From NCBI GenBank assembly GCA_016938425.1, contig JAFGUR010000134.1, positions 1 through 18,664 of the forward strand: a stretch of 18,664 nt of DNA. The letters run 5' to 3'. This document shows positions 1 through 7,313 of the stretch, piece after piece. The position numbers were made by a program, and so were the translations under genes. The notes beneath the pieces were generated by a model. It saw only the letters and a list, made by a program, of their open reading frames with translations, did not search any database and was not told the origin of the DNA. The DNA comes from Fusobacteriaceae bacterium (GTDB taxonomy: Bacteria > Fusobacteriota > Fusobacteriia > Fusobacteriales > Fusobacteriaceae). Within the stretch, counting starts at the first letter, position 1, and every line of letters starts with the position of its first letter.

Positions 1-237
1 AATTTACTAAATAACAATATTATTATGGAAGGGGAAGAAGCCTTAAGAAACAATTATAAAGAAAGATTTGAAGTTTTGAAAGTAAATGCAAAATTGAAAA
101 ATAGAATAGTTATTGGGAATAAGGTAATTGATGAAGAAGAAGTTAGGGGTTTAAAAGTTAATGAAGTAGTAAAAGCAGTTGCTGTATATGAGATTAAGAA
201 TAATTTGATAGAAAATGTGTGGTTTATTTTTGAGTAA
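1..237 (+). CDS. NTF2/SnoaL-like protein, C-terminal fragment (5' end outside window)
   Basis: The frame is open from base 1 and ends at TAA 235-237, giving 78 visible residues. An internal ATG at 25 has no Shine-Dalgarno sequence before it, so the gene most likely starts outside the window. The visible part (MEGEEALRNNYKERF, then NRIVIGNKVIDEEEV, then a strand ending VWFIFE) resembles the C-terminal half of NTF2-like/SnoaL-like cone-shaped folds: a helix after an 'EG.EA(L/I)R..Y' turn, then three beta strands. Such domains bind small ligands or act as isomerases or hydrolases, but no catalytic residue can be assigned here. A terminator follows directly, so it is probably separate from the downstream cluster. 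The family call rests on pattern only. Confidence 0.6.
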   Translation, partial: NLLNNNIIMEGEEALRNNYKERFEVLKVNAKLKNRIVIGNKVIDEEEVRGLKVNEVVKAVAVYEIKNNLIENVWFIFE

Positions 238-257
238 AAATTATATTTAAATATATG

Positions 258-283
258 AAAAAGAAGCTTTGACTTCTTTTTTT
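258..283 (+). terminator. Rho-independent terminator after the NTF2-like gene
   Basis: AAAAAGAAG (258-266), loop CTTTGA, then CTTCTTTTT (273-281) with the T-run continuing to 283. The stem is A/U rich with a GAAG/CTTC core. It lies 20 bases after the stop codon and separates this gene from the cluster. Confidence 0.6.
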
Positions 284-319
284 AATACTTATGTAAACTA
301 TAGATTTAAAAATTATTAT

Positions 320-348
320 TTGATATTTTTTATAGAATATGATAAAAC
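320..348 (+). promoter_or_regulatory. Candidate promoter of the biosynthetic cluster
   Basis: TTGATA (320-325), a 17-base spacer, then TAAAAC (343-348): five and four matches to the sigma70-type consensus. It leaves a leader of roughly 50 bases before ATG 408, which has AGGAG at 393-397. The region is so AT-rich that chance matches are common, so this is tentative. Confidence 0.35.
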
Positions 349-407
349 ATGTTAATTTATAAGTTGATTTTATTTGTAAATAAAGTTTAGTTAGGAGAAG
401 TTTTAAA

Positions 408-1391
408 ATGAAAGTTTTAATAACAGGAGCTACAGGATTTTTAGGAAACAATGTAGCGAAAAAAATAATTGAAGAATATCCAAATTATCAAGTTTATGGG
501 TTAGGAAGAAATAAGAATAAAATGTTAAATATAAAAAATCTAAATTGGATAAAAGGAGATTTGAGCGATAAGGACTTTACACTAAGATTAAAAGAGGAAA
601 ATTTTAACATCATAATCCATTGTTCAGCTTTATCTAACACTTATGGGGTTTATGATGAGTTTTATAAGTCAAATATTTTATCAACAGAGAATATAATTCA
701 ATTGGCTAAAAAAAATAATGCTTTATTAATATATATTTCTACTCCAAGTATTTTTGCTAAAGATAAAAATCAATATGATATTATTGAGAATTCAGAGATA
801 GATTTTGACTATATAAAAAATTCTAACTATATTTCTACCAAGTATGAAAGCGAAATAAAAGTAAAAGACTCCTTAGAAAAAGCATATATTTTAAGACCAA
901 GAGCCATTTTTGGAAAAAATGATACGACTATTTGGCCTAAGCTTATGAAAGCTAATAAAAAAATAGGTGTCCCAATTTTTAGGGAAGGAAGGGTAAAATT
1001 ATCTTTTACATATATAGAGTCTATTACTAGTTTCATATGTAAATTGATGGTAGAAGAGGCAAGAGGGATTGAAATATACAATCTTTGTGATGGAAATATA
1101 GAGATAAAAGAAGCTTTAGAAATTTTTCAAAAATATGCTGATTTTCCAGTAAAAGGAGCAAAAGTTTCTTTTGATTTACTAAAAAAATTAGCTAAGTTTT
1201 TAAAAATAATAACTCCCAAAACTAAAGAACCAGTTGTTTCAGAAGAAACATTATCACTTTTATACTATGATATGACTTTTAATACTGAAAAAGCAGTAAA
1301 AAAAGGGTATAAACCTTTAAAAAGTTTTGATGAGATAATTGAAGATAATATGAAAAGCTGGGATGGTGAAAAAAACCTATGGAAAATATAG
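408..1391 (+). CDS. NAD(P)-dependent epimerase/dehydratase family protein (3-beta-HSD/OleD-like extended SDR)
   Basis: This 327-residue protein has an N-terminal Rossmann fold with GATGFLG at residues 7-13 (GxxGxxG of extended SDRs), an STPS segment at 111-114 supplying the active-site Ser/Thr, and the catalytic YxxxK as Y141-ISTK145. RPRAIFG (163-169) and TYIES (201-205) match the 3-beta-hydroxysteroid-dehydrogenase-like branch better than sugar epimerases. The expected role is NAD(P)H-dependent reduction of a keto group, or the reverse, on a small molecule or carrier-bound acyl chain in the cytoplasm; the substrate is unknown. ATG 408 follows AGGAG at 393-397. It is the first gene of the cluster and its 3' end overlaps the next gene by 13 bases, which implies translational coupling. 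Family assignment is firm, substrate open. Confidence 0.85.
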   Translation: MKVLITGATGFLGNNVAKKIIEEYPNYQVYGLGRNKNKMLNIKNLNWIKGDLSDKDFTLRLKEENFNIIIHCSALSNTYGVYDEFYKSNILSTENIIQLAKKNNALLIYISTPSIFAKDKNQYDIIENSEIDFDYIKNSNYISTKYESEIKVKDSLEKAYILRPRAIFGKNDTTIWPKLMKANKKIGVPIFREGRVKLSFTYIESITSFICKLMVEEARGIEIYNLCDGNIEIKEALEIFQKYADFPVKGAKVSFDLLKKLAKFLKIITPKTKEPVVSEETLSLLYYDMTFNTEKAVKKGYKPLKSFDEIIEDNMKSWDGEKNLWKI

Positions 1392-2143
1392 TAATAATAG
1401 GAGCTTCAAAGGGAATAGGTAAAGCTATTTCTTTGGAATTAGCTAAAAAAAATAAACATATAATTTTGGTAAGTAGAGATAAAGAAAATTTGGAAAAAAC
1501 AAAATTAGTGTGTGAAGAAAAAGGTGGAAGCGCAGAAGTTTTTAAATGTGACTTGCTTAATGAACAAGATATTAAAGCTCTTTGTGAGTATTTGAAACGA
1601 ATAAAAATAGATATATTTATTTATAATTCTGGAGTTGTTTATGGTAAAGACTTTAGTAATATGAAAGAAGAGGAGATAAATAATATATTGAATGTTAATG
1701 CCATTGTTCCCACAAGATTAACGCATTTATTAATGGAAACTTTTGAAAAAAATAAAACCCATATTGTTTATATAGGTTCAATTGCTTCATATTTTTTCGG
1801 CCCAGGATGTACATTGTATTTTGCTACCAAGAATTATTTAAAAACCTTTGCTTACGGAGTTTATGAGGAATTTAAAAGAAAAGGAATAAAAGTATTGACT
1901 GTAAGTCCAGGATTTGTAGCAACAGATATGGTTTTTAACAATACTAAAAAGGAGTTAGGAAGTGCTTTTATCTGTACACCAGAATTTGTAGCAAAAGAGG
2001 TTCGGAAAGCAATCGAAAAGAAAAAAAGGAAAATCATTGTAGGAAAGATTAATAAATTAATGGTATTTTTTGGAAGAATTATACCTTCAAAATTGTTTGG
2101 GAAAGTATTCTATAAGGTAGCCAAAGTGTATTTAAAGGAGTAA
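1379..2143 (+). CDS. Classical short-chain dehydrogenase/reductase
   Basis: The 254-residue length is normal for classical SDRs. Motifs in order: GASKGIG (8-14, TGxxxGxG cofactor site), NSG (83-85, in place of NAG), N107, IGSIAS with the catalytic Ser near 134-137, Y147-FAT-K151, and SPGFVATDM (176-184). All catalytic residues are present. The likely reaction is NAD(P)H-dependent ketone/alcohol interconversion; the protein resembles the DltE/YqjQ-type oxidoreductases rather than being a recognisable FabG. The C-terminal stretch around residues 205-245 (KKKRKIIVGKINKLMVFFG) is basic and hydrophobic and may touch the membrane. The gene starts inside the 3' end of the previous gene with a poor Shine-Dalgarno sequence, so translation is probably coupled; the next gene starts one base after its stop. 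Confidence 0.88.
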   Translation: MENIVIIGASKGIGKAISLELAKKNKHIILVSRDKENLEKTKLVCEEKGGSAEVFKCDLLNEQDIKALCEYLKRIKIDIFIYNSGVVYGKDFSNMKEEEINNILNVNAIVPTRLTHLLMETFEKNKTHIVYIGSIASYFFGPGCTLYFATKNYLKTFAYGVYEEFKRKGIKVLTVSPGFVATDMVFNNTKKELGSAFICTPEFVAKEVRKAIEKKKRKIIVGKINKLMVFFGRIIPSKLFGKVFYKVAKVYLKE

Positions 2144-2144
2144 T

Positions 2145-2930
2145 ATGTATAAAATTTTGAAACAGGGTTCTTGCCGAGCCTTTGGGAAAACAATAGATAA
2201 AAGAGCATTAAATAAGTTTTATGAAATACCAGCTTATTGTATATACTTAGAAATAAACAATAGAAAAATTTTAATAGATACAGGATATAGCAATTCATTT
2301 TATGAAAGTACTAAAAACTTTCCAGAACGATTTATGAGATATGTTACTCCTGTAGAAAAAAATATTTTATCACTAGAAGAAACTTTTAGATTAAATGATT
2401 TAAAGTTAGATGAAAGTGTGAATATTTTGATATCTCATTTTCACCCAGACCACATAGGTTCTTTGAAGGAACTTTCTAATAATAAGATATTTGCAAGTGA
2501 AAGGGAGCTAAGTTTATATAAAAAATTGAGTTCTGTAAAAAAGGTGAAAAATGCTTTTTTAGAGGAGTTATTACCTAAATCCTTTGAATTTATTTCTTTG
2601 GAAAGCACTTTAAAATCAGAGGAATTTAACGAATATTTTGAGGAAGTATACGATATTTTTGGAGATAAATCCATTTATGCTTTTTCTTTATTTGGTCATA
2701 GTCCCTATCAATTTGGATTTTATGTGCCAGAATATAATTTTTTTTATGTGGCTGATGCAATTTATTCAGAAAAGAATTTGTTTTTAGATGATAAATTATC
2801 AAAAACTTTAAAGATGATTAGTTGGGATAAAGTGGAAGCTGAAAAAACCTTTCAAAATATGAAGAAATTTGTAGAAGATTTTAAAGATGTTAAGATAATT
2901 GTTACCCATGAAGTTTTTGAAGGAGAATAA
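2145..2930 (+). CDS. Metallo-beta-lactamase-fold hydrolase, lactonase-like
   Basis: This 261-residue protein has a complete binuclear metal site: HFHPDH at 98-103 (HxHxDH), H185 in GHSPYQFGF, D204 in VADAIY and H255 in VTHE. The spacing and the 'LIDTGYS' strand near 43-49 resemble AHL-lactonase (AiiA)-type and related hydrolases that open lactones or cleave thioesters and esters. Within the cluster it could hydrolyse a thioester or lactone, for example as product release or editing, since the NRPS-like protein lacks a thioesterase domain; that is inference. AGGAG at 2136-2140 precedes ATG 2145. It is flanked by 1-base and 3-base gaps, so it is clearly co-transcribed. Confidence 0.85.
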   Translation: MYKILKQGSCRAFGKTIDKRALNKFYEIPAYCIYLEINNRKILIDTGYSNSFYESTKNFPERFMRYVTPVEKNILSLEETFRLNDLKLDESVNILISHFHPDHIGSLKELSNNKIFASERELSLYKKLSSVKKVKNAFLEELLPKSFEFISLESTLKSEEFNEYFEEVYDIFGDKSIYAFSLFGHSPYQFGFYVPEYNFFYVADAIYSEKNLFLDDKLSKTLKMISWDKVEAEKTFQNMKKFVEDFKDVKIIVTHEVFEGE

Positions 2931-2933
2931 AAT

Positions 2934-4238
2934 ATGAAATTTTTACTTTTTTTAAGAGCATATATACAGGCAAAATTTTATTTTTTCTTATCTAAAAATT
3001 TTTATGGATTATTTAAGAAAACTCAAGAGAAAAAACTTAATTCTCATTTGAAATTTATAGCTAAAAAGTCTCCCTATTACAAGGAAATTTTAAAGGGAAA
3101 AGAAATTAAATTAGAAAATTTTCCTATTATAGACAAAGAATTAATGCTTAAAGAATTTGATAAGATGAACACAAGAAAACTTAATTTGGAAAAGATGACT
3201 CAAAAAGCTTTGAAAGCTGAAGAAACAAGGATATTTTCTAATAAAGAAGGAGATATAACTTATGGCTTATCTTCGGGGACTTCAGGAAATAGAGGGATTT
3301 TTCTTCTTGATGAAAAAGAAAGTATTAAATGGTTGGGAGCCGTTTTTGCCAAACTTGGACATTTAAGAAAGAATTTTTTTAAACCTAAAAGAATAGCTTT
3401 TTTTATGAGAGCAAATAGTAATTTATACCAATCTGTAGGAGGTTTTTATTTTAAGTTTAAGTTTTTTGATATTTTTAAGAACTTTGATGATAATGTTAAA
3501 GAACTTAATGAGTTTGAACCTACAATAATTATTGGACAGCCTTCTATTTTGAGGCTTCTTGCAGAATATTCAATTAAAAATAATAAAAAATATCCATTAA
3601 TAGAAACTATGACTATAGCAGAAACTTTAGAAAAAAGTGTTGAAGATTTTATCATCAACACTTTTAAAGTACCAAACTATAATATATATCAAGCTACAGA
3701 AGGGTTTATAGCTTGTACTTATGGCGACCATTTAATTCATATAAATGAAGATTTAGTGTATATAGAAAAAGAATATATAGATAAAGAAAAAACAAGATTT
3801 ATACCTATAATTACTGACTTAAATAGAAAAGTTCAGCCTTTTATTAGATATAGATTAAATGATATTCTTGTTGAAAATAAACAAAATTTAAAGGGATTTA
3901 TGGTAATAGATGGGATAGAAGGTAGAAGTGATGAATATTTTGAGTTTTTAAATAAAAAAAGGGAGAAAACTATGATTTTCCCTGATTTTATTAGAAATAC
4001 TATCATTAAAGTTGCTATTGATTTAAAAGATTATTGGGTAATTCAAGAAGAAAGTAAAAAAATTAGCATAGTTTTAGATACAAATGTAATTGAAAATGTT
4101 GACTTAGTAAAAGAAAGTTTTGAAAAACTCTTTATTTATTATGATATAGAAGAGGTGGAGGTTTCTATTTTATTAGAAAAAATTGTTAGAGAAAAAGGTA
4201 AAAAGCTAATAAGAATTAAAAGAAAATTTAATTTTTAG
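2934..4238 (+). CDS. CoF synthetase/PaaK-like adenylate-forming enzyme
   Basis: This 434-residue protein belongs to the ANL-type superfamily close to coenzyme F390 synthetase and phenylacetate-CoA ligase. Visible motifs: the phosphate-binding loop SSGTSGNRG (113-121), IIGQPS (199-204), YQATEG (252-257, the A5-like motif contacting the adenylate), RYRLND (305-310, the YRTGD-like motif with the ribose-binding Asp) and IEGRSDE (328-334). The N-terminal helix FLRAYIQAKF, followed by SPYYKEIL, is typical of this clade. It presumably activates a carboxylic acid as an acyl adenylate and transfers it to CoA or a carrier protein; the substrate is unknown. AGGAG at 2921-2925 lies inside the upstream gene. 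'Putative adenylate-forming enzyme' is the safe label. Confidence 0.85.
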   Translation: MKFLLFLRAYIQAKFYFFLSKNFYGLFKKTQEKKLNSHLKFIAKKSPYYKEILKGKEIKLENFPIIDKELMLKEFDKMNTRKLNLEKMTQKALKAEETRIFSNKEGDITYGLSSGTSGNRGIFLLDEKESIKWLGAVFAKLGHLRKNFFKPKRIAFFMRANSNLYQSVGGFYFKFKFFDIFKNFDDNVKELNEFEPTIIIGQPSILRLLAEYSIKNNKKYPLIETMTIAETLEKSVEDFIINTFKVPNYNIYQATEGFIACTYGDHLIHINEDLVYIEKEYIDKEKTRFIPIITDLNRKVQPFIRYRLNDILVENKQNLKGFMVIDGIEGRSDEYFEFLNKKREKTMIFPDFIRNTIIKVAIDLKDYWVIQEESKKISIVLDTNVIENVDLVKESFEKLFIYYDIEEVEVSILLEKIVREKGKKLIRIKRKFNF

Positions 4239-4259
4239 GTTTTCAGAGAGGATTTTTTA

Positions 4260-7133
4260 ATGTCGTTTAAGAGAAAGATTTATGATAGTGAAAAACTATA
4301 TATAAAGTTAGAAGAGGCTTTTACACCTTTTAATATTCAATATATTTTAGAAGGAGAAGGAAATATAAATTTAGAAGAATTTCAAATAGCAGTAAAAAAA
4401 GCTTGTGATTTTTTACCAATATTTAAATCTACGAGGAAAGGAAATTTATGGGTAGAAGGAGAAAAATATCCAAATATTTTACTTTTAGCTGGAGAAAAGT
4501 TAGAAGGTAATAAACTTTTAAAAGAAAAATTGCCACAAGACCAGTTGACAAGAATTATTATTTTTCAAGAAGAAAAAATGAAAATTGTATTTCAAGTTTT
4601 TCACGGTTTAGCAGATGCAAAGGGAGTTTTTCTTTGGGTTGAGAATATATTCAAATCACTTAAGAATGAGAAACTTATTGAGGATAGAGAAGATAGAAGT
4701 GACGTAGAATTATTGAAAGAAAAATCGTATAAACCTAAAGATAAGGATTTAAAGTTAGATATTGATTTTAAGCATTGGAAAAATAAAGATTTTTATATAG
4801 AAACTAGAGATAAAATAACTATTTACGGTCATCATAAAATGATTGTTCCTAAAATTGCAAAGATAATTTCAGATAATTCCATAGGAAATAAAAGACGTTT
4901 TATGATACCTGTAGACGCAAGAAGGCATATTGGTAATAACATTAGTTCCAATTTGACTTTTCCAGTTTTCCTTGAATTTGAAAAAGATGAAAGTATACAA
5001 AATATAAATAAGCAACTTTTGTATAAGTTATCAGAAAATAAAGAATTAAATATAAGTAAAATAGATTTGGGACTTTTGACAAAGTTACCTAGCGTTATGT
5101 TTAAGGGGTTCTTGAAGGTTGTAGATAAATATTCAAAATTTAAAAATAAAGTAATGATAAATGGAATTATTTCTCATTTGGGAAAAGTGAATTTAGAAAA
5201 TTTTAGTAATGACACTTTTAAAGCTATAAAACTTTCTCCAATTCCTATGCATCAACCACTGGCACCAATTACAATTGTTCCCTTGGAAACAGAAAAAAAT
5301 GGTGAAAAAATAACGGAAATAGTAATAGTATCCTATGAACAATTTTATAATCAAGAACAAATAAGAAACATATTACATGAAACCAAAGATAATTTGGAAG
5401 GAAAAGATATTTACAAAATTATAAATAATACAAGAAAAAAATTGACTGAGCCTTTTAATTTTTCTGAAATATTAGTAAAAAATTTCTTGGAAAATAAAGA
5501 TAAAGTAGCCTTGGTAGAAGGGGAAAAAAAGCTTAGTTATGGAGAACTTCATAGACTTACTGATAATTTAGCTTATTATTTTAACAAAAATATAAAAGAA
5601 AATAAGGTAATTGTTCATCTTGATAGAAGTATAGAGTTTGTGTTAAGTTTAGTTGCGCTTATAAAGGCAGGGATAACTTATATTCCAGTGGATACAACTA
5701 CGCCCTTTGAAAGGATAAAATTAATTTCAGAAGAAAGTGGAGTAAGAGAAATTATAAGTAAAGAGAAAGAGTTGGGGGGAAAATTATCTTTAAAAAATAT
5801 TGATTTAAACTTTGAAGATTTTGAAAAATTTGATAAAAGAGAAAATGATTCTATCTATATAATTTTTACATCAGGTTCTACGGGTATTCCAAAAGGCTGT
5901 GAAATAGGAGAAAAAAGCCTTATTAATCATTTGTTCTGGGCAAAAGAAACTTTTTTATCCAAAGACTTTAAAGGAATGCCTTTATTTTCTTCTACCTCAG
6001 TGGATTTTACTGTAACGTCTATATTCTTGCCTTTGATTGCAGGAGGGAAAATTAAGATTTATAGGGACAATATAAACCATTTGATAATGAAGGATATTAT
6101 AGAAGATGATGAGCTAAATTGTTTGAAATTTACTCCAAGTCATTTAAAAATTTTGAATAGTATAAGCTATGAAAGTAATAGTTTCAAGACTTTTATTATT
6201 GGTGGAGAACAATTATATAAAAAGGATTTGCAAAAGATTTTAGATAAAAAAAATGTAAGAATTATCAATGAATACGGGCCTACAGAGGCAACAGTTTCTT
6301 GTGTCTATTATGAATACAAGGACCAGGTGGAAGAAATAGTTCCTATAGGTAAACCTATTTGGAATACAGAAGTTTTAATTTTAGATGATAACAAAAAACC
6401 TATTAATCCTAAAGAAAAAGGGGAACTTTATATTTCTGGTGAAGTGTTGGCAAAGGGTTATTTAAAAGAAGAGCTTACAAAAGATAGGTTTATTGAGGTA
6501 GAAGGAAGGATTTTTTATAAAACAGGAGATTTTGTTTATTTAGATGAAAATAATGATTTTGTTTTTTTGGGAAGAAAAGATGATGAAGTTAAAATATCAG
6601 GAAATAGAGTAAATCTTAAGGAAATAGAAAAAAGTATAAAAACTTTCGAAGAGACATTAGAAGTTTTTGTTGAATACGATACTCATAAATTAGTAGCTTT
6701 TCTAGTTTTAAAGGAAAATACTAATAGTAATTTGGAAAGATTGAAAAATTATCTGAAAAAAATATTACCTCAATATATGATTCCTAATAAGTTTAATTTA
6801 GTAGATAAAATAGAAATTGGAACTAATGGAAAAATTGATAAAAATAATCTTAAAGATAATGAAGAAAATATTAAATTTAACTTAGGAGCTTTAAGTGAGA
6901 AAGAAGAAATGATTGTTAGTATTTTTAAAGATGTTTTGGAAGTAGAAGAATTTGACATATCAAAAGACTTCTATTCTTTAGGAGGAGATTCTTTGGGATT
7001 TATTTTACTTGTAAGCAAAATTGATGAAAAATTTTTTCAAGGAAAAAATAAAGAATTTACAAATAAAATGATGGATATTTATGAAAATACAACAGTATTT
7101 AATATTTATAGTGTTTTGAAAGAGTTAAATTAA
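4260..7133 (+). CDS. NRPS-like protein: acyltransferase/condensation-like domain, adenylation domain, carrier domain
   Basis: This 957-residue protein has three parts. Residues 1-390 resemble the condensation/acyltransferase superfamily, with VFHGLADAKG around 113-122 in place of HHxxxDG (H115 and D119 remain) and a supporting PVDARRHIGNN segment at 217-227. Residues about 400-865 are a complete adenylation domain: A3 FTSGSTGIPKG 536-546, SVDFTVTS 580-587 with the Asp that usually binds an alpha-amino group, A5 NEYGPTE 670-676, A7 YKTGD 753-757, A8 from 771 (GRKDDEVKISGNR), and A10 NGKID with Lys858. Residues about 875-957 are a carrier domain with LGGDSL 907-912, Ser911 being the phosphopantetheine site. 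There is no thioesterase, reductase or second module. It most likely loads one amino acid onto its own carrier and acylates or condenses it. It starts 21 bases after the previous gene behind AGAGGA. Confidence 0.88.
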   Translation: MSFKRKIYDSEKLYIKLEEAFTPFNIQYILEGEGNINLEEFQIAVKKACDFLPIFKSTRKGNLWVEGEKYPNILLLAGEKLEGNKLLKEKLPQDQLTRIIIFQEEKMKIVFQVFHGLADAKGVFLWVENIFKSLKNEKLIEDREDRSDVELLKEKSYKPKDKDLKLDIDFKHWKNKDFYIETRDKITIYGHHKMIVPKIAKIISDNSIGNKRRFMIPVDARRHIGNNISSNLTFPVFLEFEKDESIQNINKQLLYKLSENKELNISKIDLGLLTKLPSVMFKGFLKVVDKYSKFKNKVMINGIISHLGKVNLENFSNDTFKAIKLSPIPMHQPLAPITIVPLETEKNGEKITEIVIVSYEQFYNQEQIRNILHETKDNLEGKDIYKIINNTRKKLTEPFNFSEILVKNFLENKDKVALVEGEKKLSYGELHRLTDNLAYYFNKNIKENKVIVHLDRSIEFVLSLVALIKAGITYIPVDTTTPFERIKLISEESGVREIISKEKELGGKLSLKNIDLNFEDFEKFDKRENDSIYIIFTSGSTGIPKGCEIGEKSLINHLFWAKETFLSKDFKGMPLFSSTSVDFTVTSIFLPLIAGGKIKIYRDNINHLIMKDIIEDDELNCLKFTPSHLKILNSISYESNSFKTFIIGGEQLYKKDLQKILDKKNVRIINEYGPTEATVSCVYYEYKDQVEEIVPIGKPIWNTEVLILDDNKKPINPKEKGELYISGEVLAKGYLKEELTKDRFIEVEGRIFYKTGDFVYLDENNDFVFLGRKDDEVKISGNRVNLKEIEKSIKTFEETLEVFVEYDTHKLVAFLVLKENTNSNLERLKNYLKKILPQYMIPNKFNLVDKIEIGTNGKIDKNNLKDNEENIKFNLGALSEKEEMIVSIFKDVLEVEEFDISKDFYSLGGDSLGFILLVSKIDEKFFQGKNKEFTNKMMDIYENTTVFNIYSVLKELN

Positions 7134-7287
7134 TGTAATTACTCAGGTATAATAGAAACTCTAAAATTAAAGTTTTAGAGAAGTCGCGAGGAGTAATCCT
7201 TGCGGTGGGTGCTGGCTTCGTCCCGTAAACTCCCCCCCTTCTCGCTATAAATAACGTTTAAAGCTCTTATATGGCTGAGTAGTTACA
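7134..7287. repeat. TIR-bounded, GC-rich structured intergenic element (MITE-like or ncRNA-like)
   Basis: The element starts right after the NRPS-like stop codon. TGTAATTACTCAG (7134-7146) and CTGAGTAGTTACA (7275-7287) are inverted repeats matching at 12 of 13 positions. Inside are a perfect 8-bp hairpin (7159-7166 with 7173-7180) and an 8-bp stem closed by a GTAA tetraloop (7185-7192 with 7197-7204, one G-U pair). GAGAAG (7178-7183) can also pair with CTTCTC (7238-7243), which would compete with the first hairpin. Bases 7184-7245 are 39/62 G+C in an otherwise AT-rich window. A perfect TATAAT lies at 7148-7153. No coding potential is seen. Its right end recurs at 17742-17779. It may be a small non-autonomous mobile repeat, a small RNA or a leader for the KAS III gene. 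Confidence 0.6.
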
Positions 7288-7313
7288 AATTAATTAAAAA
7301 ATAGGAGAAATAT

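Noticed and set aside
224..451. Minus-strand 75-residue reading frame in the leader of the cluster
   Set aside because: Low-complexity Ile/Lys/Phe-rich translation, crosses a terminator and a real start codon, no family features.
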